From the NCBI RefSeq assembly GCF_008831285.2, contig NC_045143.1, positions 14,905,151-14,969,150 of the forward strand: 64,000 nt of DNA, written 5' to 3'. Shown here in pieces: positions 25,768 to 33,589 of the stretch (position 1 is the first letter of the stretch; every line of letters starts with the position of its first letter). The notes under the pieces were generated by a model. That model was not told where the DNA came from. It ran no database searches and worked only from the letters and a program-made list of their open reading frames with translations. This DNA comes from Nymphaea colorata. Its lineage: Eukaryota > Streptophyta > Magnoliopsida > Nymphaeales > Nymphaeaceae. The position numbers were made by a program, and so were the translations under genes.

Positions 25768-28700
25768 GCCGTACCCCCGTACCCAAGTTTTTTGAAAATG
25801 GTCCGAACCCGTACCCGTACCCATGTGACATAGCCCATAATGAGTATAAAGTTGTTGGGAATCCATTTTCTTATGGTTCTACTGTGGAATTAGATGGACA
25901 CAACATAAAATTTGGTCTCACATGTTTATGATGTCAGTTGTAGGGCATCCAAAAGACCACGTCCTTCAAGAGGATGAACCAGCTGTTAAAACAGGGAAGT
26001 ATGCCACCTAGAGAGAAGACAGTAGCATTGTTATGTCGTGGATTATGAATAGTGTGCAATCTAATATTGCCTCTACTCTTGCTTGCTATACAATTGCCAA
26101 ACACATATGGACATTCTTGAGACAGACTTATTTCCATGACAAGAATGTTTCTAAAATCTTACAAGTTGAGGAAGAACTTCTCAAATTGCAGCAGGGTGAC
26201 CTGGAGTTGTCCCAATACTTTGCTTTAGTTAAAGCAGCATATGAACGACTGAAGGCCCTTCGACCTCCTTGTCAGGCATGCTACAAGACACATTTCGAGC
26301 AGACAATAGTGGCAAGGTTATTAGCTGGTTTGTCACCTAAGTTTGAGGTAGCTAATCTACAGTTGCTTACTGGAGCCGAGATTCCAGGTCTTACTAAGGC
26401 ATATAATAGACTCAGTCGGTTGGTTGTCTCTCTTTCTTAGCTTTTGAGTGAGACTCCTACAACAGCCCTATCTTTGCCTGGAGGACGCAGGCAGGCCGTG
26501 GTGCAGGGGGCAGATGATGACTTTAGTGTGCTTATTGTGAAAACTTGGGACAAACATGGCCGTCTTGTCTCCACAACTCAGGGCAGAGGATCTGATCCTT
26601 CAGGTGGCAAAGAGACCTTTATTACTCATACTCCAGTAGGATCTACTTGAGTGGTCACACCACTAGGGAAACTCTTTCTATAGTGACTCCTGATAACTTT
26701 ACTTTGACCTTGAATAAAGTAGAGTATGACCAGATTCTATCTCAGCGGTCTCTCCATGCTACAACATCTGCAACTGCCTCTACTGGTATGATGGATTCTG
26801 GTTGATCTGCTGGTTGTATTACTCACGAACCAGGTGCCATGTGGATTGTTGATTTTGGGGCGTCAAAACACTTTTGCAGTCAACCTCATTTATTTACTTC
26901 ATCGCATAGATTCCTATGGCCTTAGCATGTTAGGCTTGCTGATGGGCGGCTTTCTCCTATTATGGGATTTGGGGATGTGAAACTCTCTAATTTTGTTTCT
27001 ATTTTCTATGTGTTATATGCCCCAAAATTTCTTGTTAATCTTTTATCTGTTACACAGCTGATGAATGATCTGCATTGTAGAGCTATATCTGATCCTGGTT
27101 CATTCACGACTTGCAAACTGGGAAGACGATTGGTGGCTGCCATGAGCACAAGGGAGTTTACATACTGTCGGAACCAGTGGAGATTGTGGCATCTTCTTCT
27201 CTCTTGAAGCCTACCCTGTACCAGTGGCATCTTTGATTAGGTCATCCATCATTGTCCGAATTTCGTAGTGTCTTTTCCAATATTCCAACATCCAAGTCTT
27301 TTCAGTGTGAGGCCTGTCAAGTGGGCAAACACACTAGAAGTAGTTTTCCTTTTAGTATTAGTTAGTCCAGTCATGCTATCTTTGATCTTATTCATGTCGA
27401 TGTTTGGGAGCCTAGCCGGGTTGTAAGCCGGACCAAGTTTAGGTATTATCTTGTCATTGTTGATGATTTTTCTCGTCTTAGTTGGGTGTACTTGTTAAAA
27501 GACAAGTCTGAAGTTTTGTATTCGTCAAAACTTTATTGTTGAAATAAAGACTCAGTTTGGTTTCATTGTAAAAAATATTTGTATTGATAATGCTCTTGAG
27601 TTCAAAAAGTTGTTCACTACAATTTTAGTCCAAGTATAGAATTTGCTATCAATTACTTGTCCTCATACTTCACAACAAAATGGCATTGCTGAACGTAAAC
27701 ATCGTCAATTACTTGAGATGGCTTGCACACTTGTGTTACATAGCTTTGTTCCTGCACAATTTTGGGGTGATGCCATTCTCATGGCTGTCTTCCATGTTCT
27801 TCCATTGACAACCAAATTCCTATTCAGCTCCTTTATCCAGATAGACCCGTTTTTTCTCGTCCACCCAAAGTGTACAGGTGCACCTGTTTTGTCTATGTCC
27901 TTGGCCCTACTAGAGACAAACTTGCTGCTCAATCGATTAAATGTGTTTTTATTAGCAGCCCAAAGCACCAAAAGGGTTACACTTGTTTTGACCCGCATAT
28001 GAATAAGCAGTACATCAGTGCAGATGTTACATTCTTTGAGTCACGTCTTTATTTTTAGTCGACTTCACCCTTGTCTGAAATGTTGTCACATTCTCCTTTA
28101 CCTATTCTGCCATATCCCCTTCAATCTGTTCCTTGTAAGTCTTCTCTAGGTTTCCGTAGATTTCGTGATCCTCCACTGATTTACACCCGCCAACATGCTT
28201 TTGCTTGACCTCCCACGGGTTTCTTCTCAAGATGTAACTATACCTAATATCATTGAGGATGCCTTTGAGATACCTTCTGATTTACCTATTGCCTTGCACA
28301 AAGGCAAAAGGTAGTGTACTTTTCATCCCATCTCAAAATTTGTTTTTACTGATGCTCTTGGTGGTAGCCTGCAACATTTGTTGTCTACATTGTCTACACA
28401 CTCTGTTCCTTCTAGTACCAGCAGGCATTACTTGACTGGAGATGGCGACAGGCTATGCAGGATGAAATAACGATCCTGGAAACACACATTCAAAAGTTGG
28501 CCCCAGGTAGGAATTTGCTTTGAATGCCACCATACCTGCCACATGTCCACAAAATAACCAAAATGCCTCGAGCTTCGAATCTGATCGCTCAAGGTCTACT
28601 AGACGTGCCCAGTGTACCTGCAAACACAATCAAGCGATAAGTTCTCTACTCACTTCGTTTTACAATTTATACCAATATGAAACAAAATCATTGAGGCATG

Positions 28701-31700
28701 TCATTGCCTCAAGAGGGTGTCGACCCACAAAGCCCTCCAATAAGCCTCTTCCCAACTCTTCGAGGTTGAGACCAAACGTCTAAACTCAAAGCTTCGATCA
28801 ATCTATCACTAACACATTTCTCACTTATTTTCCTTAGTTGAGGCGTCTTCCCAATAATGACACCCAACTTACATGCACTTTCCCAACCAACAACGCAATA
28901 CGCCCATCGACAATCGCATGCGTCACGTGTTCATTAAAACGGTTCTAAATCTTCTCAACCACATCAAATCTCTACCATGTTTCCAAATAGCTTCGAAAAA
29001 ATCAACCCATTATGCTAAAGAGGTAGATATACACGTGGATTCTCATCCTACTCAAAATAGTCCTAAACGTTTTCCAAAATAGCAACTTCGTTATCATGCA
29101 TTCTAATTCATCAAATCTTAAGTCTAGCATATGCTCAATCAATAATTATACATGCTCCAATAGCAAATATTCGACAATTTAGGCTCAATTAGGCCTTGCT
29201 CACCCCAAATTTAGAGTCTAAACTGTTGTAGTGCTCCCGGCAGCCACCACAAGAGTTTGAGAGATTCCCAAGCGGCAAAAATCGTGCAATGCCGCCACAA
29301 CCAAAGCCTTCTATACGCTGTTATGAAGAGAAAAATGCCTCCCCAAGCTGCAAACCGACCAAACAGCCACAAAAGGGTGAAAAATCAGTGAGAAAGAATG
29401 CAAGAGGAGGGTCTGCCATGAGAAGGAGGTAGTCAGCAAGGCAAAAGGAAGGCCCGGCTGAGAGGGAGGGTTCGGTTGAGGGAGACTCGCACGGTTAGGG
29501 AGAGGGAGCCGACAGAGAGAGATGGAAGAGGGTTGCACAGTAGGGTGAGGTGGCAGAGAGAGGGGGAACGGGCAAGGAAAGTTTGAACAGAGAGGAGAGA
29601 TAGACAAGAGGGTGTGAGGGAAGAAGAGAGAGAGAAAACTGCAGGAGAAGGGGGAGCAGACTCGCGTGAAGGGGAAAAGAACAGAAAATGAGGAGACGGA
29701 GTGAGGAGCGTAGACAGAGAGGGAGGCCGCTGGTAGAGAGAGTCAGGCAGAGAGAGAGAGAGAGGAAAGTGCGGTGAAGGGCGAGGGAGAAGAAGAAGAA
29801 GAAAAAGGAGGAGGAAGAGACGGTGAGAGGGACCGATGGCTTACCTAAGCAACGCCGTCGCCGCTGCCGTCGTTCTTCCTCCGCTGGCCCAAGCGTCGCC
29901 GCTGCACCCTCATCCGCCTCCTATTTCTCTCTGTTGTGCGAACCAACGAGAGACGAAGGAGAAGGAGACGTTGAGGAAGGCGAGGGAGAAGAGGTGTTGG
30001 GCTCCCACGCGGGTGGATTCGGGTCTGGGTCTGGACCCGATCCGGCCCACCTACACGAGACGAGCGTTACACTCGTAGTCATGAAAGTGTTGTGTTATCG
30101 CAGAAAAAGTATGTATTCGATATTTTTCCGGACACAGGAATGTTGGGAGCAAAACCTACAACTCTTCCTATGAACCCACGAGTACACCTCTATGATGATG
30201 AGTCTGAAGGGGTAGATTCTCGATCCTACAGATCGTTGATTGGTAAGCTTGTATATGTGACTGTAACTCGGTAAGATATTTGTTTTGCTTGGTAAGCTTG
30301 TATATGTGACTGTAACTTGGCAAGATATTAGTTTTGCTGTGGCAAAACTAAGCCAGTTCATGGAAAAACCAAAAAAGGCACATTGGGATGCTGCAATGAT
30401 GTTTGTCAAATATTTAAAGTCCTCCCCTGGCAAAGGTTTTTTCTTCAGAAAGGGTACATCTCTTGATGTTGAAGTCTACAGTGATGCAGACTATGCAGAC
30501 ATTGTTGATGATAGAAAGTCTACAATGGGGTTTTGTGTGTTTGTGGGAGGAAATCTCATATCTTAGAGAAGCAAGAAACAAAATGTTGTTTCCAGGTCTA
30601 ATGCGAAGTCAGAGTATCGAGCTATAGCTCAAACTGCTACAAAAATGACATGGTATAAATCCTTACTTGAGAATCTTGGTATTCCTACTTCCATAGCTAT
30701 ATGAAGATGTTCTATGATAACAGGGTTTGAAGTAGATTGTCATTACATCAAAGACATGGTCCAAGGAAGAATCATATCTACCATACATGTAGCCTCAGAA
30801 GTGCAAGCAGCTGATATTTTTACTAAAGTTTTACCTATTATTGAGTTTTCTAGATGTTGTGACAAGCTAAGCATGATTAACATCTATGCTCCAGTTTGAG
30901 GGAGAGTGTTAATAGTATTTACGTTAGGTGGTTCTTTGGAATATTAAATAGTTATGAGCAACTTTTTATTATTATTTTATTTTTGGACCTATTGTGTAAT
31001 TGTGCAGCTTTACCCTATTTCTCTTTTAATAAGAGATTACGGCAGATTAATGTTACGTATTTTTCACTGCTCTTTCTCCCTCCTTATACCTTCGACCAGT
31101 GTAACAGTATTCATTTGGCAATATTTAGAACAAGTTGCATGGCAACAGTTAAGCAAAATATGATGATTTTGAGGTGTACACTGAGTTATTCTCTTTGATC
31201 CATTGTAGGGATTTCAGCATCTGAAGCTTATTGATTTTACTTCGGCATACACGCTTACTGGGATATTTCTAAGGTCTGCAAGCGTGTGAAACCAGAATTC
31301 TGGAAACCCTAAGTTTCTGTTATGTGAATGGGATCAAGATAAACAACTTCCAGTCTGTCCTAGTTGTTTGCATTATCTCATCAAGATTTATGTCTGCTCA
31401 GATTTCCTTTTATTGCTGGGGGAATAGTGAATTATTCTATTTACTTTTCTAGTCAACAAAAGGATTTCTCACATCTAGGTTGTTCAGGAGTCTCAGCAAC
31501 TGTGGCTATGATCTACGACTAGAGGTCTTAATCTTACGTGACTGTGTGCACCTTAGGGAGGTAAATGTATAATTTTCACTACGTAACATTTCAATATTGT
31601 CAGCTTTCTCATTATGTTCATCACGGTGCTTTCTAAAAGAATTTCTTTGATCTCGAATTTCTTTTCTTTTTTAAACTTTAAAGGTTGAAGTTGATAAATT

Positions 31701-32377
31701 TCTATCAGTGATTCTGCAAGGAGAATGCAAGAACCTCAGATATCTCGTAAGCTAGCAGTTCAATTAATTTAATGACCAAGATTAAACTTTAATCTTTGCC
31801 AACTTGCTACATATGAAAAATCTATATTCTTATTTTTATACTTGAACATTATTTCCTTATGAGGAAATAGGACATATCAAACAAAGATGGTCTTGCTACT
31901 GCTGGAGATTGTTTTGAGAGAAGTTATAATCCAAGGTAAAGAGAAGTGATGTAAGATCTTTTTCTTGATCTAAGTACAGCTTGCTAAAAGTTTCATTTTT
32001 CGCAATCTGCAGCCATGTTTCCATTGAACGTGTTTTTACAGAAAGACCAGAAGTCCACTTAGTTGCGGAGTTTCCCATAGATAAAAGGTTCTTAACTTGT
32101 ACCGTCATTTTGTTTCATTTTCTTGTTATGCAGCATATAGTCTAAACTTTCTCGTGATTTTAGCTTTGGTGATTTAGAGGAAGCAATTGATGGTCAAGGA
32201 GGCAGCAACGACAGTACACCTTACACACTCAGTCCCATGTCATTAGAGAAATCGTTTTCCATGGGTTCATCGGATGGTAGCTACAATAGTGATCCAGACA
32301 GTGGTGAAGATCTTCAAGATATCGGTTGTACATTTTATGAAGAATTTTCAGATGGGGCAGAGTACTTCATGCCATGA
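8195..32377 (+). CDS. SKIP17: F-box protein SKIP17-like (12 exons)
   Basis: Exons: 8195-8467, 11624-11799, 17986-18180, 18271-18381, 19163-19248, 19325-19446, 31209-31273, 31479-31560, 31684-31746, 31871-31935, 32013-32087 and 32164-32377. All introns are GT-AG, phases join without conflict, and the total of 1,527 nt gives 508 residues plus TGA. The F-box spans about residues 84-128, starting at the LPYDL motif and interrupted by intron 1 after residue 91. Leucine-rich segments follow (about 150-400), then a serine-rich acidic tail. F-box proteins bind SKP1/ASK through the F-box and hold targets for SCF-type ubiquitin ligation; SKIP17 was named as a SKP1 partner. The assignment rests on my recall of Arabidopsis SKIP17, notably the region from the IELSLERLID motif through the F-box and the LTLRGFKL block. 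The 8195 ATG follows the leader directly and opens the conserved frame. Introns 1, 2 and 6 hold transposons, but no exon is damaged, so the gene is probably functional. Confidence 0.9.
9366..10113. repeat. two near-identical 345-bp copies, each ending in poly(A), in SKIP17 intron 1
   Basis: Copy 1 is 9366-9709 followed by an A run (9710-9739). Copy 2 is 9746-10090 followed by an A run (10093-10113). Start-to-start distance is 380 bp. The copies differ by only a few bases (for example at the GATCT(T/C)TTCTGGTTTT region), so the duplication is recent. The poly(A) ends suggest retroposed sequence. I do not recognise the body; the minus strand has a 129-codon frame without a known domain. Confidence 0.85.
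11120..11480. repeat. AT-rich dispersed repeat, copy in SKIP17 intron 1
   Basis: The segment resembles 32600-32960. Both start near a GTTATTTTT/GTTGTTTTT word with AAAATCTC, pass through TTTAAGTTT.A.AT..GAAT..ATGAT and end in ATCGCAATAT/TGTCGCAATATCTGTGA-type sequence. Neither copy codes for anything recognisable. It is possibly a degraded LTR or miniature element. Confidence 0.5.
11624..11799 (+). CDS. SKIP17: SKIP17 exon 2
   Basis: Encodes residues 92-150 (last codon split) and most of the F-box, from VFSMLDTRSV to the YIDL motif. The acceptor is CTCAAG|GTGTTC and the donor CTGCA|GTAAGA. Confidence 0.9.
11800..13049. other. SKIP17 intron 2, proximal part
   Basis: Nothing coding was found. 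12190-12370 is AT-rich and may be another short copy of the dispersed AT-rich family. A CT microsatellite lies near 13015-13032. Confidence 0.5.
13050..13739 (+). pseudogene. copia gag-pol remnant, 5' part (intron 2)
   Basis: Degenerate reading frames resemble copia protease (an LDTGSDST motif near 13263-13286, in place of the usual D-S/T-G-A) and integrase (DDCTRSTW near 13627-13648). Frameshifts and stops are frequent. The match stops at 13739, where a gypsy remnant begins, and copia similarity resumes at about 16250. The gypsy piece therefore probably inserted here. Confidence 0.6.
15169..15614. mobile_element. hAT miniature inverted-repeat element, 446 bp
   Basis: The perfect 8-bp target duplication CTCTGTAG occurs at 15161-15168 and 15615-15622. 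Terminal inverted repeats are CTAAGTCACATGGGTAC (left) and CTATGTCACATAGGTAC (right, reversed). Subterminal GTACCCGTACCC words cluster at both ends around an AT-rich core. It has no coding capacity. It lies inside the gypsy remnant, so it is younger. Its last 80 bp closely match the right end of the outer hAT element in intron 6 (ending at 25833). Confidence 0.9.
15939..16220 (+). repeat. 3' LTR of the intron 2 gypsy remnant
   Basis: It starts TGTTAAGGG after a polypurine run and ends GGCTAACA, giving TG...CA termini and 282 bp. The start resembles the gypsy LTR at 45251 (TGTTAGGCC). Confidence 0.65.
16250..16620 (+). pseudogene. copia RNase H remnant (intron 2)
   Basis: Interrupted frames resemble the copia RNase H end: YCDANFGGS (YSDADYAG in active elements), NSLSTSGFV, ESKKQQ and AQVTIG. 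The following GGGGGAGGGA at about 16615 could be its polypurine tract. It is likely the continuation of the 13050-13739 piece. Confidence 0.6.
16790..17260 (-). pseudogene. copia gag remnant, minus strand (intron 2)
   Basis: The minus strand starts with MADPTHVNNTTN (near 17250), typical of copia gag N-termini. Further down it carries NAMLQGSHTV and an MLDWVYQE segment in different frames. It is frameshifted and short, and opposite in orientation to the neighbouring copia piece. Confidence 0.4.
17261..17985. other. SKIP17 intron 2, distal part
   Basis: AT-rich sequence with no recognised gene or element, ending in the acceptor at 17984-17985. Confidence 0.5.
17986..18180 (+). CDS. SKIP17: SKIP17 exon 3
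   Basis: Encodes about residues 150-215, from QSLKLG to NGAIG, the linker between F-box and leucine-rich part. The acceptor is GACAG|GTCACT and the donor ATTGG|GTAAGT. Confidence 0.9.
18271..18381 (+). CDS. SKIP17: SKIP17 exon 4
   Basis: Encodes about residues 215-252 with the LHLYNID motif, the first clear leucine-rich segment. The preceding intron is only 90 bp. The donor is GGCCT|GTAAGT. Confidence 0.88.
18574..18602. repeat. TA/CA microsatellite in SKIP17 intron 4
   Basis: A short TA run passes into about ten CA units. The rest of this 781-bp intron (18382-19162) shows nothing recognisable. Confidence 0.9.
19163..19248 (+). CDS. SKIP17: SKIP17 exon 5
   Basis: Encodes about residues 252-281 with LEHLFFESS, a leucine-rich segment conserved in SKIP17 proteins. 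The acceptor is GTGCAG|AAATGT and the donor AATAG|GTAAGT. Confidence 0.88.
19325..19446 (+). CDS. SKIP17: SKIP17 exon 6
   Basis: Encodes about residues 281-321 with the LTLRGFKLND block. The donor CTCAAG|GTAACC opens the 11.8-kb intron 6 that contains the copia element. Confidence 0.9.
19576..19780 (+). repeat. 5' LTR of intron 6 copia element
   Basis: This 205-bp LTR starts TGTTCAATAG and ends GTGTAACA. It aligns over its full length with 30907-31106. Confidence 0.92.
19781..19794 (+). other. primer-binding site of intron 6 copia element
   Basis: TGGTATTAGAGCCA abuts the LTR and is complementary to the 3' end of plant initiator tRNA-Met, with one base different from the usual TGGTATCAGAGC. 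Confidence 0.85.
20775..20842. repeat. left subterminal GTATCG array of the inner hAT
   Basis: Four to five CGTATC/GATACG words occur in about 65 bp directly inside the left terminus. They are the likely transposase-binding sites, mirroring the denser right array. Confidence 0.75.
21126..23206 (-). pseudogene. inner hAT transposase (BED finger, DUF659, hAT dimerisation), frameshifted and internally deleted
   Basis: The long first frame (23206 down to about 22028) begins with a BED-type zinc finger (CSFCGNTFSGG...MKYHLAG). An acidic stretch follows, then DUF659 with SDGWTD, FITDNAANY and WSPCATHCVNLML. At the minus-strand T run (plus 22024-22027) the frame shifts by one base; hAT similarity continues in another frame as MRKFT and TRFATN (to about 21800). 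The roughly 100 residues normally present before the dimerisation domain are missing. That domain follows at 21710-21495 (ASGCEKNWSVFQHIHSKKRN), then a probable short intron and an acidic C-terminus (21417-21126). Unless the frameshift is a sequencing error, this copy is inactive. Confidence 0.85.
23565..23722. repeat. right subterminal GTATCG/CGATAC palindrome array of the inner hAT
   Basis: About a dozen GTATCG or CGATAC hexamers lie in about 160 bp, several joined as the palindrome GTATCGTACGATAC. In plant hAT elements such as Ac, transposase binds short clustered subterminal motifs; these are the obvious equivalents. Confidence 0.8.
25687..25764. repeat. TA then TG microsatellite
   Basis: About 20 TA units pass into about 17 TG units next to the right end of the outer hAT. 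The related miniature element has a short TA run at the same place (about 15516-15528), so the repeat grew from an inherited seed. Confidence 0.9.
25834..28512 (+). pseudogene. copia gag, protease and integrase (intron 6 element)
   Basis: Gag covers about 25850-26440, with a long open piece at 26033-26440 (IWTFLRQTYF, LARLLAGLSP-type segments). Protease has DFGASKHF at 26851-26874. The integrase zinc region is near 27220-27345 (LGHPS ... CEACQVGKHTR) and its core follows (DVWEP near 27400, QQNGIAERKHR near 27673). A post-integrase block ends near 28058. The first residues of the reverse-transcriptase region (WRQAMQDEI near 28440) are followed by non-copia sequence. There are several stops and frame changes. 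Confidence 0.85.
28513..30083. other. foreign block replacing the copia reverse-transcriptase core
   Basis: Copia similarity stops near 28512 and resumes near 30083, so most reverse-transcriptase sequence is absent and about 1.57 kb of other sequence is present. Its last 500 bp resemble a gene 5' end: a purine-rich GAGAGA tract (about 29380-29830), then an ATG frame at 29836-30078 of 80 codons rich in Ala, Pro and Leu. I found no inverted or direct terminal repeats. It is possibly captured host sequence or a gene-conversion patch. Confidence 0.45.
30083..30898 (+). pseudogene. copia reverse transcriptase end and RNase H (intron 6 element)
   Basis: The segment carries LSQKKYVFDIF, GMLGAKPTT, YRSLIGKLVYVTVTR, then RNase H with YSDADYAD (30477-30500) and DDRKSTMGFCVFVGG, and C-terminal IHVASEVQAADIFTK. 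A 49-bp tandem duplication (30241-30289 and 30290-30338) breaks the frame. Confidence 0.85.
30241..30338. repeat. 49-bp tandem duplication in copia pol
   Basis: Two copies of TGGTAAGCTTGTATATGTGA... start at 30241 and 30290. The length is not a multiple of three, so it disrupts the RNase H reading frame. Confidence 0.9.
30907..31106 (+). repeat. 3' LTR of intron 6 copia element
   Basis: This 200-bp LTR starts TGTTAATAG after the polypurine tract and ends GTGTAACA, followed by the target duplication GTATT. Confidence 0.92.
31209..31273 (+). CDS. SKIP17: SKIP17 exon 7
   Basis: Encodes about residues 322-343, from GFQHLKLIDF to GIFLR. It resumes the exon 6 frame exactly after intron 6. The acceptor is TTGTAG|GGATTT and the donor CTAAG|GTCTGC. 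Confidence 0.88.
31479..31560 (+). CDS. SKIP17: SKIP17 exon 8
   Basis: Encodes about residues 343-370 with LEVLILRDCVHL, a strong leucine-rich repeat segment. The acceptor is ATCTAG|GTTGTT and the donor GGGAG|GTAAAT. Confidence 0.88.
31684..31746 (+). CDS. SKIP17: SKIP17 exon 9
   Basis: Encodes residues 371-391 (VEVDKFLSVIL to LRYL). The acceptor is TTAAAG|GTTGAA and the donor TATCTC|GTAAGC. The exon is 63 bp, so skipping would keep the frame. Confidence 0.87.
31871..31935 (+). CDS. SKIP17: SKIP17 exon 10
   Basis: Encodes about residues 392-413 starting with DISNKDGL, which continues the leucine-rich pattern. The acceptor is AAATAG|GACATA and the donor CCAAG|GTAAAG. Confidence 0.87.
32013..32087 (+). 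CDS. SKIP17: SKIP17 exon 11
   Basis: Encodes about residues 413-438 with ERPEVHLVAEFP. The acceptor is CTGCAG|CCATGT and the donor AAAAG|GTTCTT, a weaker donor than the others. Confidence 0.85.
32164..32377 (+). CDS. SKIP17: SKIP17 exon 12
   Basis: Encodes about residues 438-508 and the TGA stop at 32375-32377. The tail is rich in serine, aspartate and glutamate, as in other SKIP17 proteins as I recall them, and probably disordered. Confidence 0.88.
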
Positions 32378-32599
32378 TGTGAAGTGACGGAGCATGCCTT
32401 TGCCAACCAGATCAATGAGACAAATCTCTCTCTCTCTCTTTCCCCATGCTCCTCCCCCTCTCTCTCGCTACACCCCCCACCCCCCTCTTTCTCATGCCCA
32501 CATGCAAGTGCTTTATTTTTCTGAGATGTTGGGGGGTTAATGATGGCTTGCTAAGCAAGCACAATGAACGTTAATTTGGATTGGGATCAGAGAATTGGT
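32378..32599 (+). other. SKIP17 3' flank / probable 3' UTR
   Basis: It follows the TGA directly and contains a TC microsatellite (about 32429-32448) and a C-rich run (about 32475-32485). No canonical AATAAA is obvious nearby, which is common in plants, so the poly(A) site is not placed. Confidence 0.5.
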
Positions 32600-32960
32600 C
32601 ATTTTTTGGCAAAGTTGTTTTTCTTAGCAAAATCTCGATAAAAACTTGAAATTTTTTGAAAAATAAAAAATTGGTATAAATGAAATGAGTCCAAAACTAA
32701 TTAGCAAACATAAATAAAACCATATGAGAGTAATAAAAATGTTTTAATGATGATAAAAATGACGAAATATGGTCTAGTTTAAGTTTAAATTTGAATCCAT
32801 GATAATATCAATGCTAAAAAAATAGAAAGAAGAAAAAATTGGGGAAAATCATTAAAAATGCAAAAAACACAATAATCAAAATATTGATTTTTTTTTCCTT
32901 ATTTTTCACGTTACTATTGTGATATGTTCTAAAATGTCGCAATATCTGTGACACTATAAT
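32600..32960. repeat. AT-rich dispersed repeat, copy downstream of SKIP17
   Basis: Resembles the 11120-11480 segment in order and wording: an AAAATCTC start, TTTAAGTTTAAATTTGAATCCATGATAAT in the middle, and GTCGCAATATCTGTGACA at the end. A further A/T-rich block at about 33650-34020 may be a third, more degraded copy. Confidence 0.5.
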
Positions 32961-33217
32961 GTACTTGTAAAATTTCTATCGGACGCCTAGAGGTGTGAAA
33001 AAAATTGAACATAACTTCATCAATTTTTGGGAAAATAAGAGTTGAGTGTCAATGACATTCAGTTTCGTTACACCTTTGTATGGTGGACACAAAGTGTCTC
33101 AAAGGTAAATTTTGAGACAAATAAATCCTCACCTATCAAACACAACCTAAAGTGAACAGGAGTTCCTCCTTACAAGAACACCCGGATCTGGCAATTGTAA
33201 ATTAAGGTAGCTGCAGC

Positions 33218-33589
33218 TAGGGCTGCACATGAGATGAGTTGAGCTAGGCCAGCTCAAGCTCGACTCAGTTCGAAAAACTTGAGCTTGAATATACTCGAAC
33301 TTGAGTCAAGCTTTATAGAACAAGCTCAAGCTTGACTTACGATACAACATTTGAAGTCGCTTAACTCACTTCTTAAACTTGTTTTGTTTCTTTCAACTTG
33401 TTTAGTTGCTACTTGTCTAATTAATCATTTATTGAGGATTCATTATGTAGCAAACCAAATCAAGTTTTTACAACTCAAACTCGATGCATTTAACATTTCG
33501 AGTATATGTTGGTACTCGAGCTAAAAAAGTTGAGTTTAACAATAAGTTCAAGTCGAGCTTGAGCTTGCTTAACTCATTGTGCAGCCCTA
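33218..33589. mobile_element. hAT-like miniature element, 372 bp
   Basis: Terminal inverted repeats are TAGGGCTGCACATGAGATGA (left) and TAGGGCTGCACAATGAGTTA (right, reversed). Flanking octamers GCTGCAGC and GTTGCAGG match at six of eight bases, consistent with an eroded 8-bp duplication. The interior repeats AGCTCAAGCTTGA and ACTCGA words. There is no coding capacity. A second, right-truncated member starts at 53439. Confidence 0.8.

Larger units (their letters stand above)
20033..25833. mobile_element. outer hAT transposon inside the copia element
   Basis: Terminal inverted repeats are CTATGTCACATGGGTGYGGG-like: the left starts CTATGTCACATGGGTGTGGG at 20033, and the right end, reversed, reads CTATGTCACATGGGTACGGG. 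GTACCC words cluster near the right end, and an AAGTTTTTTGAAAATGGTC block there matches the miniature element at 15169-15614. No 8-bp target duplication was found (left flank CCGAAGAG, right flank CCCATAAT), so a flank may have changed. Transposase pieces lie on the minus strand. The second hAT (20767-23730) interrupts it; without that insert it would be about 2.8 kb. Confidence 0.75.
19576..31106 (+). mobile_element. copia LTR retrotransposon filling SKIP17 intron 6
   Basis: The 5-bp target duplication GTATT occurs at 19571-19575 and 31107-31111. LTRs are 19576-19780 and 30907-31106, both TGTT...AACA. The primer site TGGTATTAGAGCC follows the 5' LTR at 19781, and a GAGGGAGAG polypurine tract precedes the 3' LTR. 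Gag-pol lies on the plus strand, co-oriented with SKIP17. The LTRs differ at about 14 of 200 aligned bases, so the insertion is old. Within it sit a hAT element (20033-25833, itself holding a second hAT) and an unexplained block (about 28513-30083) where the reverse-transcriptase core should be. Confidence 0.92.

Noticed and set aside
26033-26440. Open copia gag segment as a domesticated host gene
   Set aside because: Protease and integrase with stops follow it inside an element with LTRs and target duplication, so it is only the best-preserved part of a decayed copy.
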